A stretch of DNA of 64,000 nt from the NCBI GenBank assembly GCA_035627615.1, contig DASPLL010000017.1, positions 186,001 through 250,000 of the forward strand, written 5' to 3'. This document shows, piece after piece, positions 50,378 through 59,746 of the stretch. Origin of the DNA: BRH-c25 sp035627615 (GTDB lineage Bacteria > Bacillota > Clostridia > Lutisporales > Lutisporaceae). Below the pieces are notes generated by a model that was not told where the DNA came from, did not search any database, and saw only the letters and a program-made list of their open reading frames with translations. Each line of letters begins with the position of its first letter. The first letter of the stretch is position 1. The translations under genes and the position numbers were made by a program.

Positions 50378-51355
50378 CTATTTCATTTCTATGGCGTCTT
50401 TAGGACATTTCACAGAGCACTGGCTGCAGCCGACGCATTTATCGTCAAGCACCTTGTGCTTACCTTTAAGCTCACCTTCAATAGCTTCAAAGTTACAGTG
50501 CTTTGAGCATATTGTGCAGCCTATGCACTTATCTTCATCAATGAAAGCCTTCTTCCTGTCTGCAAAATTGGCGTAAATGGTCTTTGTAGGACACACCTCA
50601 GCGCACATCATGCAATTGACGCATTTACTGTAATCTATTTTTGCAACATTATTTTCAACCTTTATGGCATCAAATTTACATGCTTTCACGCATTTCTGGC
50701 AAGCTATGCAGCCAACCTTGCAAACATCCATTACAGCCTTGCCCTTTTCCAGGTTCTTGCAAAGAACTCTTACTTTCTTGGATACCGGAACCAGCTCGAT
50801 AATTCCTTTAGGACATGCTGCTATGCACTTGCCGCAAGCCGTACATTTTTCTTCATCAACAACAGCAACGCCGTTTATTACATGAATAGCATCAAAAGGA
50901 CATTCCCTCACACAGGTACCGAGTCCTGTACAACCGTATCGGCAGCTTTTCGAACCACCGGCAAGCATTTCAGCTGCTTTGCAGTCCTCTATGCCCTGAT
51001 ATTCATATTTTTCTTTTGCATTATCTCTATCTCCGCAGCAGATTACTCTTGCAACCTGACGCTCCATACTACCTGCTTCTACACCCATAATTACTGCAAG
51101 CTTCTCTGCAAGCTCAGCTCCTCCAACAGGACAAGCTGTAATCGGTGCTTTACCGCTGGCAACAGCCTCAGCTAAAGCATCACAACCGGCATAGCCGCAG
51201 CCGCCACAGTTAGCGCCTGGCAAAACATCTCTGACCTCTGTAACCTTAGGATCAACCTCAACGGCAAATTTCTTCGATGCATATGCCAGTACAATACCGA
51301 AGAAAACCGCAATACCTCCTAAAGTTATGACAGGCCAGATTATATTATTAATCAA
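50378..51355 (-). CDS. rnfB: RnfB, polyferredoxin subunit of the Rnf complex
   Basis: A 325-residue membrane-attached ferredoxin. One N-terminal span (about 6-25), a four-Cys domain CGGCGYAGC, and six further CxxCxxCxxxCP-type motifs (CTGLGTC, CTACGKC, CIACQKC, CVNCMMC, CIGCTIC, CVGCSQC). It is the likely entry point for electrons from reduced ferredoxin. TTG 51355 is 6-7 bases after GAGGTG; a GTG nine bases upstream lies inside that site. Last gene of rnfCDGEAB. Confidence 0.96.
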   Translation of the reverse strand: MINNIIWPVITLGGIAVFFGIVLAYASKKFAVEVDPKVTEVRDVLPGANCGGCGYAGCDALAEAVASGKAPITACPVGGAELAEKLAVIMGVEAGSMERQVARVICCGDRDNAKEKYEYQGIEDCKAAEMLAGGSKSCRYGCTGLGTCVRECPFDAIHVINGVAVVDEEKCTACGKCIAACPKGIIELVPVSKKVRVLCKNLEKGKAVMDVCKVGCIACQKCVKACKFDAIKVENNVAKIDYSKCVNCMMCAEVCPTKTIYANFADRKKAFIDEDKCIGCTICSKHCNFEAIEGELKGKHKVLDDKCVGCSQCSVKCPKDAIEMK

Positions 51356-51384
51356 GGTAGTCACCTCATCTTTCTAAAACTATA

Positions 51385-51969
51385 CTATAGAAATGCACTG
51401 AACAAGCCGCTGAACCCGAGGAACGCAATTGAGAACAGACTGGCTGAAATCATTGCTATCGGGAATCCTTCAAGAGCTTTTGGAATTGGTGCGAACTCGA
51501 GTCTTTCTCTCACACCGGCAAAAAGTACTATAGCAAGTGTGAAGCTCAGACCTCCGGACACTCCGTTTACAAGAGTCTCAATCAGATTGTAATTGCTCTG
51601 TATATTCAATATGGCAACACCCAGCACTGCACAGTTTGTAGTAATAAGAGGCAGATAAACACCAAGTGCCTGATATAGTGTAGGACTTGTCTTCTTTATT
51701 ACCATCTCGACAAATTGCACAAGTCCGGCAATTACAAGTATGAAGGCTATAGTCTGCATATATCCTATTCCTAATGGAATGAGGATGAAGTACTGCACCA
51801 TCCAGCTTATTACCGATGCCAGACCCATAACGAAAGTAACCGCCAAGCTCATCCCTATAGCTGTCTCTACCTTCTTTGACACTCCCAGGAATGGACAAAT
51901 TCCCAAGAACCTGGAGAGGACAAAATTATTTATAAATATTGCACTTACTATTATTAATGCTAATCTCAT
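51385..51969 (-). CDS. rnfA: RnfA membrane subunit
   Basis: A 194-residue integral membrane protein with six helices. NNFVLSRFLGICPFLGVS and LPLITTNCAVLGVA are the conserved half-helices with Cys residues that hold a membrane [2Fe-2S] cluster with RnfE. ATG 51969 is 6 bases after GGAGG. Confidence 0.97.
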   Translation of the reverse strand: MRLALIIVSAIFINNFVLSRFLGICPFLGVSKKVETAIGMSLAVTFVMGLASVISWMVQYFILIPLGIGYMQTIAFILVIAGLVQFVEMVIKKTSPTLYQALGVYLPLITTNCAVLGVAILNIQSNYNLIETLVNGVSGGLSFTLAIVLFAGVRERLEFAPIPKALEGFPIAMISASLFSIAFLGFSGLFSAFL

Positions 51970-51983
51970 CTTCATCCTCCTCC

Positions 51984-52580
51984 TTAACTCTTCTTCAAGC
52001 TTGTTATTTTATTAAATGCTGCAATTAAAAGGCCGTATGCAAGGAAGCCCCCAGGTGGAAGTATCATTATCAACGCAGGTTTGAAACCCGCTCCGAATAA
52101 CTGCATTCCGAAGAATGTGCCTGCTCCCAGTACTTCCCTGACTGCACTTATAACAGTAAGTGCAACTGTGAATCCAAGACCCATGCCTATACCGTCCATA
52201 ATGGAGTTCAAAGGAGGGTTCTTGGCTGCAAAGGATTCTGCCCTTGCAAGTATGATACAATTAACAACTATAAGCGGGATAAATATCCCCAACTGTCTGT
52301 CAAGTTCAGGCGAAAAAGCCTGTATTAACATTTGAACTATGGTAACAAATGTAGCAATAACTACTATATATATAGGAATTCTAACCTCATTAGGCACTAT
52401 TTTCTTAATAAGCGATATTATAAGGTTTGAGCCTATAAGAACCGCTGCTGCCGCAACTCCCATACCGATACCGTTAAACACTGCCGTTGTAACAGCCAGG
52501 GTAGGGCAGGTTCCAAGGACCAACCTGAATGTAGGATTCTCCTTTAAGAGTCCGTTGCTGAAATCCTTCATAAGATTCAT
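51984..52580 (-). CDS. rnfE: RnfE membrane subunit
   Basis: A 198-residue integral membrane protein paralogous to RnfA, opposite in orientation. NPTFRLVLGTCPTLAVTT and PLIVVNCIILARAE carry the cluster-binding cysteines. ATG 52580 follows GGAGGTGAAGATA; the longer open frame to 52631 is rejected. Confidence 0.97.
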   Translation of the reverse strand: MNLMKDFSNGLLKENPTFRLVLGTCPTLAVTTAVFNGIGMGVAAAAVLIGSNLIISLIKKIVPNEVRIPIYIVVIATFVTIVQMLIQAFSPELDRQLGIFIPLIVVNCIILARAESFAAKNPPLNSIMDGIGMGLGFTVALTVISAVREVLGAGTFFGMQLFGAGFKPALIMILPPGGFLAYGLLIAAFNKITSLKKS

Positions 52581-52599
52581 TATCTTCACCTCCAAAATA

Positions 52600-53184
52600 T
52601 TATTTACCGGATAATTCCTTAGCCGCTTCAAGGGCTTGATTTACTCCACCCGCTACTGCCCTTGATGTGATTGTCGCACCCGATAATGCGGCAATTTCAT
52701 TATCCTTTGGAGTACCGCTCTTTATAACATCTATAGGATTGCTCCAGTTCTTACCGCTGAACTGCTCCTGGAATTTCGGAGTAGCCGCATTCTTGCCAAG
52801 TCCGGGAGTCTCATTATTGTTTCCAACCTTGATTCCCTGCAGTGTACCGTCAGTTGTAATACCTGCAACAATTTCAACAGCTCCTCCATAACCCTTCGGA
52901 GCTACTTTCACTGCATAACCGACGACATTTTCACCGGCCTTCGCCAAATATATTTCTGTCACCAGGTCATATTTTGCATTTGTTTTTATTTCGTTAAAAG
53001 TGCTGTCATCCAACTGTTCAAAAGTATCAGCATCAGGAAGTACAGCTTTTCTCGCTTCGTCGCTGGCTTTTACAAGCTGTTCCTGTATTCTGCCATAGGT
53101 TATTTCATTCGTATAACCTAAAAGTGCAGCTGCAACAGCGCATATAAGCAGTAAGACACCGGCCAATTTGATATAATCACGCAC
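52600..53184 (-). CDS. rnfG: RnfG, FMN-binding subunit
   Basis: A 194-residue protein with one N-terminal span (about 8-24) and an extracytoplasmic FMN-binding domain. The flavinylation motif is SGATITS, with covalent FMN on a Thr. GTG start at 53184 overlaps the rnfD stop. Takes part in the electron path to the membrane clusters. Confidence 0.96.
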   Translation of the reverse strand: MRDYIKLAGVLLLICAVAAALLGYTNEITYGRIQEQLVKASDEARKAVLPDADTFEQLDDSTFNEIKTNAKYDLVTEIYLAKAGENVVGYAVKVAPKGYGGAVEIVAGITTDGTLQGIKVGNNNETPGLGKNAATPKFQEQFSGKNWSNPIDVIKSGTPKDNEIAALSGATITSRAVAGGVNQALEAAKELSGK

Positions 53185-54130
53185 TTTTCTTCACCTCCCC
53201 GAATTTCCTGGGCATCGTATATCTGTCTATAAGAGGTGTCGCAAGGTTCATCAGAAGTATTGAATAGGAAACGCCCTCCGGATAACCTCCGAAGAACCTT
53301 ATAACTGATGTTAATATACCGCAGCCTATAGCGAAAATAATCTGTCCTCTTGCAGACATTGGAGATGTTGTGTAATCTGTAGCCATAAATATTGCACCGA
53401 GGAAAAGTCCTCCTGCGAATACATGATAAACCATACCGACAGGATCAAATCCTCCGAAAAGGAATGTAAGTACCGCAACTGTCGCAATATATGCAGCAGG
53501 TATCCTGTGATTTATTACTCCTCTGTAAAGGAGATAAGCTCCCCCGATAATAAGTGCAAGAACTGATGTCTCACCTATACAACCACCTATATTACCGATA
53601 AAAAGATTCCAAATATCCGGCAATGCCTGTCCTGCCGCTTCTCCACCCTTCATGATCCCAAGTGGTGTTGCTGTTGAAACAGCATCCGCACCGGGTGCGA
53701 CCCAACCAGTCATATCCACCGGCCATGATGCAAGAAGCATTGCTCTTGCCGCAAGAGCAGGATTGATAAAATTAAACCCCAATCCTCCGAAGCACTGCTT
53801 GACTATCGCAATTGCAAAAACCGCTCCAATGGCCACTATCCAAAGCGGAAGTGTTACAGGTACGTTAAATGCAATAAGAATTCCTGTAACAGCAGCGCTT
53901 AAATCATTTACAGTAATGGGCTTACCCATTATTTTCTGCATCACCGCTTCTGCAGCTACTGCAAATACAACAGCAGTAACAGTAAGGGTCAATGCTCTGA
54001 ATCCGAAGTATAATACCCCTGCAAAAAGCGCGGGCATAAGTGCAATTATTACATCCAGCATTACTCTCCGGGTAGTTTCCCCAGATCTGATATGCGGAGA
54101 TGAAGATACTAAAAATCTAGTGTTTTCCAT
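53177..54130 (-). CDS. rnfD: RnfD membrane subunit
   Basis: A 317-residue protein with about nine membrane helices. The FMN-attachment Thr lies in DAVSTATPLG. SSPHIRSGETTRRVMLDV is the conserved N-terminus. It is thought to carry the coupling ions (Na+ or H+). ATG 54130 follows GGGAGGG; the open frame to 54148 overlaps rnfC and is rejected. Confidence 0.96.
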   Translation of the reverse strand: MENTRFLVSSSPHIRSGETTRRVMLDVIIALMPALFAGVLYFGFRALTLTVTAVVFAVAAEAVMQKIMGKPITVNDLSAAVTGILIAFNVPVTLPLWIVAIGAVFAIAIVKQCFGGLGFNFINPALAARAMLLASWPVDMTGWVAPGADAVSTATPLGIMKGGEAAGQALPDIWNLFIGNIGGCIGETSVLALIIGGAYLLYRGVINHRIPAAYIATVAVLTFLFGGFDPVGMVYHVFAGGLFLGAIFMATDYTTSPMSARGQIIFAIGCGILTSVIRFFGGYPEGVSYSILLMNLATPLIDRYTMPRKFGEVKKSA

Positions 54131-54144
54131 GCTTTTCCCTCCCA

Positions 54145-55482
54145 TCACTTAGACTGGGCTTTTTTGCGCCTAGCCAATATTTCGCGTTTTGATACCCTAA
54201 TCGAATCAACAAGCGGTCTCTTGGCAGGGCATACAAAAGAACACGATCCGCATTCTATACAATCCATGGCATTCAGCGCCTCGGCCTGCTCATGCCTGTT
54301 AGCAAGAGAGCATGCGCTGATATTTATAGGCATCAGATTTATAGGACATGTTTCTACACATTTTCCACATCTTATGCAATTAGAAGGCTCAGGCAGCCTT
54401 GCTTCTTCTTCGGAAAGCACAAGGATCCCAGATGTTCCTTTTATTGCAGGTATGTCCAGAGAAAACTGAGTTATACCCATCATAGGCCCGCCTGCTATAA
54501 CCTTGCCTACTTTACCCTTAAGCCCTCCGCATTGTTCTATTATCTCCCTGAAGGATGTTCCTATCTTAACTATCAGGTTTTTAGGATTATTTACCCCTTC
54601 ACCTGTTATAGTGACTATTCTCTCTATCAATGGCATACCTGTCTTTATTGCTTTTGCAACTGCCGCAGCTGTTCCGACATTGTTGACCACAACTCCTGCA
54701 TCAGCAGGCAGTCCACCTGAAGGAACCTCACGTCTTGTACATGCATAAATAAGCTGTTTTTCTGCACCTTGAGGATACTTTGTCTTCAATGCAACTACTT
54801 CAATACCTTCAATTCCTTTAGCGGCTTCAAAAACCTTCTCAATCGCATCAGGTTTATTTGTCTCAATCCCAATATAACCTTTTTTTACTCCAAGAGCTTT
54901 CATCAGCGCCTGCAATCCGAACACTACATCTTCCGGATATTCAAGCATCAATCTGTGGTCTGAAGTCAAATACGGCTCACATTCTGCACCATTCAGTATC
55001 ACTGTATCCACTTTCTTGTCCGGAGGCGGAGCCAGCTTCACATGGGTGGGGAAAGTCGCTCCGCCCATACCTACTATGCCTGCCTCTTTGATCATGCCCT
55101 TTATATCATCCGGTGAAAGTCCCGCAAGGTCACCCTTGGGAGCAATTTCAGCCAAAATGGTATTTTGCATATCAGACTCAATAACTACACAGGTCACATT
55201 CATTCCACCGGAATAAAGCCTTGGCTCAACAGCTATAACCTTACCTGATACACTGGAGTGTACCGGAGCCGACACAAAGCCTTTTGCCTCTCCTATTTTC
55301 TGCCCTACCTTCACCTCATCACCGACCTGTACAATAGGCTCACATGGAGCGCCTATATGCTGCTGCATTGGGATTACAACAACTTTAGGCTCGTTTGCCC
55401 TTTCTAATGCCAGGCCCTCAGTAGCTTTTTTACTGTGTGGTGGATGAGTTCCGCCCTTGAACGTCAATGTTCTTATATCCAA
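54145..55482 (-). CDS. rnfC: RnfC, NADH-interacting subunit
   Basis: A 445-residue peripheral subunit like NuoF. It has a glycine-rich NADH/FMN loop (GIVGMGGATFPTHVKL), a SLBB domain, and two ferredoxin motifs CIRCGKCVETCP and CIECGSCSFVCP. TTG start 6 bases after GGGGTG. First gene of rnfCDGEAB, the order seen in Clostridium and Acetobacterium. It oxidises or reduces NADH. Confidence 0.97.
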   Translation of the reverse strand: MDIRTLTFKGGTHPPHSKKATEGLALERANEPKVVVIPMQQHIGAPCEPIVQVGDEVKVGQKIGEAKGFVSAPVHSSVSGKVIAVEPRLYSGGMNVTCVVIESDMQNTILAEIAPKGDLAGLSPDDIKGMIKEAGIVGMGGATFPTHVKLAPPPDKKVDTVILNGAECEPYLTSDHRLMLEYPEDVVFGLQALMKALGVKKGYIGIETNKPDAIEKVFEAAKGIEGIEVVALKTKYPQGAEKQLIYACTRREVPSGGLPADAGVVVNNVGTAAAVAKAIKTGMPLIERIVTITGEGVNNPKNLIVKIGTSFREIIEQCGGLKGKVGKVIAGGPMMGITQFSLDIPAIKGTSGILVLSEEEARLPEPSNCIRCGKCVETCPINLMPINISACSLANRHEQAEALNAMDCIECGSCSFVCPAKRPLVDSIRVSKREILARRKKAQSK

Positions 55483-55790
55483 TTAGCTCACCCCTTAATT
55501 TATATATAAATATTTAGTATTGATATTGAGACCGTATAAACTCACAATTAGTATCTATTCGACGCGTGTATACAAAATCCTTTTGCAATAATTTTAAAAG
55601 GCTAGATAATATTTTAACACAAACGGCCAAAATACTAATAATTTCAAGTATCATACATATTATGCCATTAATAATACAAACTATTAATCACGAAATTATA
55701 TAGCTTATATAAAAAGCTGTTATGCCAATATGAACTATCCTCATATTATTTTTTGATATGCCAATACTATATTCGAGGTGAAGAACGTTT
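55483..55790. other. Divergent intergenic region rnfC / DUF3189
   Basis: About 300 bases, very AT-rich, between divergent genes, so it must hold promoters for both. I found no box pair close to consensus and no convincing Rex palindrome. Confidence 0.5.
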
Positions 55791-56315
55791 ATGGTAATTA
55801 TCTACAACTGTTACGGAGGGACACATTCTTCCATACTGGCTTCTGCTATACACCTGAAAAACCTGCCTGTAAACCAAATACCTACCAATCAGGAAATTTT
55901 GAAAGTCGAATATTTTAACAAGTTGACATATAGTGATATGGGACGCCTTCTATTTCATGGTGTGGATGATGAAGGCAATAAAGTATATACAATAGGACGC
56001 GGCATCTCGAAAGCCCTGGTTCCGGCAATGCGCAACCTGGTGATTGCATTGTGCAGGGATAACGGTATAAATGAGCATTTTCTATTTGTAAACTGCTCTC
56101 CTACCGTGCCTCCCTTGATGACAATGGGCGGCTTCTTTTCCAGAGCTCTTCACATGGACTTTATAGGAGTACCTTTACTTATTGCAGGAACAAAGCAGAC
56201 ATATTATAATATAACAAAACTGGTTGAAAAGTCAAAGGAAATATGTCGTGAAAACTCCCAAAAATACCTTGTAATAAATGTCGATGAAAAAGGCCGGCTC
56301 AGTGTTTTCAACTGA
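55791..56315 (+). CDS. DUF3189 family protein
   Basis: A 174-residue soluble protein. YNCYGGTHSSILASAIHLKNLP, MGRLLFHGVDDEGNKVYTIGRG and NCSPTVPPLMTMGGFFSRAL are what I know of this family of unknown function, mostly in spore-formers. GAGGTG stands about 10 bases before the ATG. Convergent with the NuoF gene across a shared terminator. Confidence 0.87.
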   Translation: MVIIYNCYGGTHSSILASAIHLKNLPVNQIPTNQEILKVEYFNKLTYSDMGRLLFHGVDDEGNKVYTIGRGISKALVPAMRNLVIALCRDNGINEHFLFVNCSPTVPPLMTMGGFFSRALHMDFIGVPLLIAGTKQTYYNITKLVEKSKEICRENSQKYLVINVDEKGRLSVFN

Positions 56316-56326
56316 ACCGGCCTTTT
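56288..56326. terminator. Bidirectional terminator DUF3189 / NuoF-like
   Basis: Stem AAAAGGCCGG-C-TCAGT / ACTGA-A-CCGGCCTTTT with T runs on both strands. The DUF3189 stop codon falls inside it. Confidence 0.93.
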
Positions 56327-56335
56327 AAACCATCA

Positions 56336-58129
56336 CTATTTCTTTACTATCGCCTTAAATGGGCACTTCTGCATACATACTCCGCATTTTACACATTTGC
56401 CGGAGTCAATCTTGTATGGGCTCTTCGGCTGTCCTGAGATACAGGATGACGGACAATTCTTGGCACATATTCCGCAGCCTTTGCACTTGTCTTCAAGTAC
56501 GGTGTAATTCAGGAGCGCCTTACATACACCTGCAGGACATCTCTTTTCCTTTATATGAGCTTCATACTCGTCTCTGAAATATCTTATAGTGGAAAGTACA
56601 GGGTTCGGTGCTGTCTGTCCCAATCCGCACAGAGCAGAGTTCCTAATATTCTTTGCCAGATTCTCGAGCTTTTCGAGATCTCCCTCTTCGCCTTTCCCTT
56701 CAGTTATTCTCTCGAGGATTTCCAGCATTCTCTTTGTGCCCTCACGACATGGTGTACACTTTCCACAGGACTCATCAACAGTAAAGTCCAGGAAGAATCT
56801 TGCTATATCAACCATACAGTTGTCTTCATCCATAACTATGAGTCCACCGGAACCCATCATGGAACCAAGTGCAATAAGATTATCGTAATCTATCGGCACA
56901 TCAATCTCACTTGCCGGTATGCAGCCTCCTGAAGGTCCGCCTGTCTGTGCTGCCTTGTATTTCTTACCGTTAGGACAACCTCCGCCTATTTCATAAATGA
57001 CCTCTCTCATTGTGGTTCCCATAGGAATCTCAACAAGACCGGTATTGTTTATCTTACCGCCAAGTGCGAATACCTTTGTACCTTTGGACTTTTCAGTTCC
57101 CATGCTTGCAAACCACTCAGGCCCCTTATTGAATATTGGAGCTATATTCGCATAGGTTTCAACGTTATTGAGTATAGTAGGTTTACCAAACAGACCCTTG
57201 ACTGCCGGGAACGGAGGTCTTGGTCTTGGCATGCCTCTCTGTCCTTCAATAGAAGCTATCAATGCTGTTTCTTCTCCGCATACAAATGCACCTGCTCCAA
57301 GTCTTACCTCCAAGTCAAATTTGAAGCCTGTACCCATTATGTTATCTCCGAGAAGTCCGTAATTTCTTGCCTGACTTATTGCTATTGCGAGACGTTTAAC
57401 AGCTATCGGATACTCAGCTCTGCAATATATATATCCCTGATTGGCTCCAATAGCGTATCCTGCTATTGCCATTGCCTCGATTACTGAATGAGGGTCGCCT
57501 TCCAGCACGCTTCTGTCCATGAATGCTCCCGGGTCTCCTTCGTCAGCATTACAAAGAACATACTTCTGCTCATTCTGTGATTTTGCAGCGAAATCCCATT
57601 TCATTCCTGTCGGGAATCCTGCGCCGCCTCTTCCTCTGAGCCCTGATTTCTTAACTGTATCTATTACTTCTGCCGGTGTCATTTCAGTAAGCACTTTTGC
57701 AAGCGCCTTGTAACCGTCAAAAGCTATATATTCATCTATATTCTCTGGATTAATAACTCCGCAATTTCTTAATGCAACTCTGACCTGTTTCTTATAGAAG
57801 TCAACCTCTTCGATTGCTTTTATTCTGTTTTCATCAACAGATTCTGCATAAAGCAGTCTCTTTACAACTCTGCCTTTTACCAGATGCTCCTTGACTATTT
57901 CCTCTACATCCTCAGGCTTAACCATGCTGTAGAAAGCAGCTTCAGGATAAATTATCACTACTGGTCCCAGCGCGCAAAGTCCGAAGCAGCCGGTTCTTTC
58001 CACTACAACTTCGTTTTCAAGCCCGCTCTTCTTTATTTCCTCTTCAAAGTTCTTTGCGATTTGTTCCGAATTTGAAGAAGTACAGCCGGTACCTCTACAA
58101 ATCATGACATGGGAACGATACATCTCCAT
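56336..58129 (-). CDS. NuoF-like NADH dehydrogenase subunit / HydB type
   Basis: A 597-residue diaphorase subunit as in NADH-linked or bifurcating [FeFe] hydrogenases. Domains: thioredoxin-like [2Fe-2S] (1-110, with CRGTGC, CFGLCALGP), NuoF core with NADH/FMN loops (GRGGAGFPTGMKW, ADEGDPGAFMDRS), SLBB, [4Fe-4S] motif ESCGKCTPCREG, and two C-terminal ferredoxin motifs (CKGCGICAKNCP, CVKCGVCMQKCP). AGGAGG is 9 bases before the ATG. Last gene of the redox cluster. No HydA gene follows. Confidence 0.93.
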   Translation of the reverse strand: MEMYRSHVMICRGTGCTSSNSEQIAKNFEEEIKKSGLENEVVVERTGCFGLCALGPVVIIYPEAAFYSMVKPEDVEEIVKEHLVKGRVVKRLLYAESVDENRIKAIEEVDFYKKQVRVALRNCGVINPENIDEYIAFDGYKALAKVLTEMTPAEVIDTVKKSGLRGRGGAGFPTGMKWDFAAKSQNEQKYVLCNADEGDPGAFMDRSVLEGDPHSVIEAMAIAGYAIGANQGYIYCRAEYPIAVKRLAIAISQARNYGLLGDNIMGTGFKFDLEVRLGAGAFVCGEETALIASIEGQRGMPRPRPPFPAVKGLFGKPTILNNVETYANIAPIFNKGPEWFASMGTEKSKGTKVFALGGKINNTGLVEIPMGTTMREVIYEIGGGCPNGKKYKAAQTGGPSGGCIPASEIDVPIDYDNLIALGSMMGSGGLIVMDEDNCMVDIARFFLDFTVDESCGKCTPCREGTKRMLEILERITEGKGEEGDLEKLENLAKNIRNSALCGLGQTAPNPVLSTIRYFRDEYEAHIKEKRCPAGVCKALLNYTVLEDKCKGCGICAKNCPSSCISGQPKSPYKIDSGKCVKCGVCMQKCPFKAIVKK

Positions 58130-58142
58130 TTATATATACCTC

Positions 58143-58511
58143 CTATTTATCTCCGACTCCGATAGTATATTCATCAACTACCTTGCCTTGCATAATATGT
58201 TCATTTACTATCCTGATAGCCTTTGATGCGTTCACCTTAATATAGGTAACCTTTTCTTCCCCGGGCTTGTATACTTCTACAATAGGCTCCAGCCTGCACA
58301 TACCGATACAGCCTGTCTGTGCAACAACTACATCTGCCAGGTTGTGCTTTTTCACTTCATCCATTATTGAGAGAAGCACAGGTCTTGCTCCTGCAGCTAT
58401 ACCACAGGTTGCCATTCCTACCACTACTCTTGTACCTGATCTATCTTTTCTGACATTTATTGTATCCAGGGTCTTCTTTCTGATTTCTTCCAACTCTTGA
58501 ATTGTTTTCAT
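58143..58511 (-). CDS. Thioredoxin-like [2Fe-2S] ferredoxin
   Basis: A 122-residue protein. Likely cluster cysteines are in MATCGIAAGA, AQTGCIGMCRLEP and downstream. In hydrogenase operons of this type it is a small electron-transfer partner of the NuoF-like protein. ATG 58511 overlaps the stop of the HATPase gene by a few bases and follows GGAGGTG. Confidence 0.93.
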   Translation of the reverse strand: MKTIQELEEIRKKTLDTINVRKDRSGTRVVVGMATCGIAAGARPVLLSIMDEVKKHNLADVVVAQTGCIGMCRLEPIVEVYKPGEEKVTYIKVNASKAIRIVNEHIMQGKVVDEYTIGVGDK

Positions 58512-58512
58512 T

Positions 58513-59076
58513 TTACACACCTCCGCGTAAATTTACTAAGCCTTCATTAATATAATCCTTGATCCACATCAATACATCGGGTTCTGCCATTGAAACATCA
58601 TTACCCAATGCACTCTTTATCTCTCTCGTATCCAGGCAATACTCACTTTTACCAATAACATGCCTGTATACAAAATCAACATCCCTATTTTCATCAGAAC
58701 CTGAAATAATAAGGCTCAACATGGTTTCTGCCATATCTCCGACCGGAGCTCTGTCTATATGGCTGTGCTTGAAGGTTGCTGTAAGCTTTGTTCCTACATT
58801 CCTCTCAGATTCTATAATAAGGTCTCCGTCACATCTCTTGCATGCCGCATACATTAATGGAATTCCGAGACCTACTTTTCTGCTGGTTCTTGTAGTCACA
58901 AAGGGATCCATAACTTTTTCAAGAAAATCCTTATCCATGCCTCTGCCGTTGTCTTCTATGCAAATAGTCAGTCTATCCTTTACCATATCCTCAATGATCG
59001 TTATACTCACAAGACTAGCTTCTGCAGATATTGAATTCTGTGCCAAATCCAGAATATGCAGTGATAAATCCCTCAT
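58513..59076 (-). CDS. HATPase-domain protein of the NuoE/F operon
   Basis: A 187-residue protein with a GHKL ATPase domain (about 1-110). N box LDLAQNSISA, G1 EDNGRGMD, G2 VGLGIPLM. There is no membrane span and no HisKA His. The C-terminal 75 residues are of unknown type. Such genes accompany NuoE and NuoF in clostridial hydrogenase operons; the role is unknown. No good ribosome site lies before the ATG; it starts about 12 bases after the NuoE stop, so coupling is likely. Confidence 0.88.
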   Translation of the reverse strand: MRDLSLHILDLAQNSISAEASLVSITIIEDMVKDRLTICIEDNGRGMDKDFLEKVMDPFVTTRTSRKVGLGIPLMYAACKRCDGDLIIESERNVGTKLTATFKHSHIDRAPVGDMAETMLSLIISGSDENRDVDFVYRHVIGKSEYCLDTREIKSALGNDVSMAEPDVLMWIKDYINEGLVNLRGGV

Positions 59077-59088
59077 AGCAATATACTT

Positions 59089-59559
59089 TTAGTACTTCTT
59101 CAAAATATCAGGTATATCATCAGGTACCAGCTTACCATAAACCTCTTCATTGATCATCATTACCGGAGCAAGTCCACAGCAGCCAAGACACCTTGTTGCT
59201 TCAAGAGTGAATTTCCCATCACCCGTAGTGTCTCCTGCTTCTACTTTAAGCTCTTCCTTGAGCCTGTCGAGTACGCCCTGTGCGTTCTTAACATAGCATG
59301 CTGTTCCAAGGCATACACTTATTGTATTCTTACCTCTTGGCTTTAAGGTAAATCTTGAATAAAAAGTAGCAACTCCATATATTTCGGCCAATGGAATGTT
59401 CAGAACCTCTGATATTCTCTTCTGTGCTTCTTCAGGAATATAGCCGAACAATTCCTGAGTCTCATGGAGAATTGGCATTAAACCGCCCTGCACATTCTTT
59501 TGCTCTTCAAGAATATGCTCCAGCTTCTCCATTTTTTCTTTCATTGCAGCGTCAGACAT
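59089..59559 (-). CDS. NuoE-like [2Fe-2S] subunit / HydC type
   Basis: A 156-residue thioredoxin-like ferredoxin. Cluster motif CLGTACYVKNAQ ... CLGCCGLAPVMMINE holds four Cys. It passes electrons between NuoF and partners. ATG 59559 follows AAGGAGGG by 9 bases; the ORF to 59628 adds residues not in the family. First gene of NuoE-HATPase-Trx-NuoF, 187 bases after the PHP gene. Confidence 0.94.
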   Translation of the reverse strand: MSDAAMKEKMEKLEHILEEQKNVQGGLMPILHETQELFGYIPEEAQKRISEVLNIPLAEIYGVATFYSRFTLKPRGKNTISVCLGTACYVKNAQGVLDRLKEELKVEAGDTTGDGKFTLEATRCLGCCGLAPVMMINEEVYGKLVPDDIPDILKKY

Positions 59560-59746
59560 TAAAGAGTTCCCTCCTTCAAAATATTTATAATTGGATATAA
59601 TTACTTTTGTTTGATATAAATTTATCAATTTGCGTTCTACAATATTGTATCACACATTAGATATTTTTTTAACAATTATTTAAATTTTTTTTCTGATTTT
59701 AGTATATTCTTTTTGGAAATTGCTCAAAATATGTATTTTAAGCCTT

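Noticed and set aside
55560..55625. Rex site in the rnfC promoter region
   Set aside because: Only TTGTGTTAAAATATTAT is present, which lacks the second half of the palindrome.
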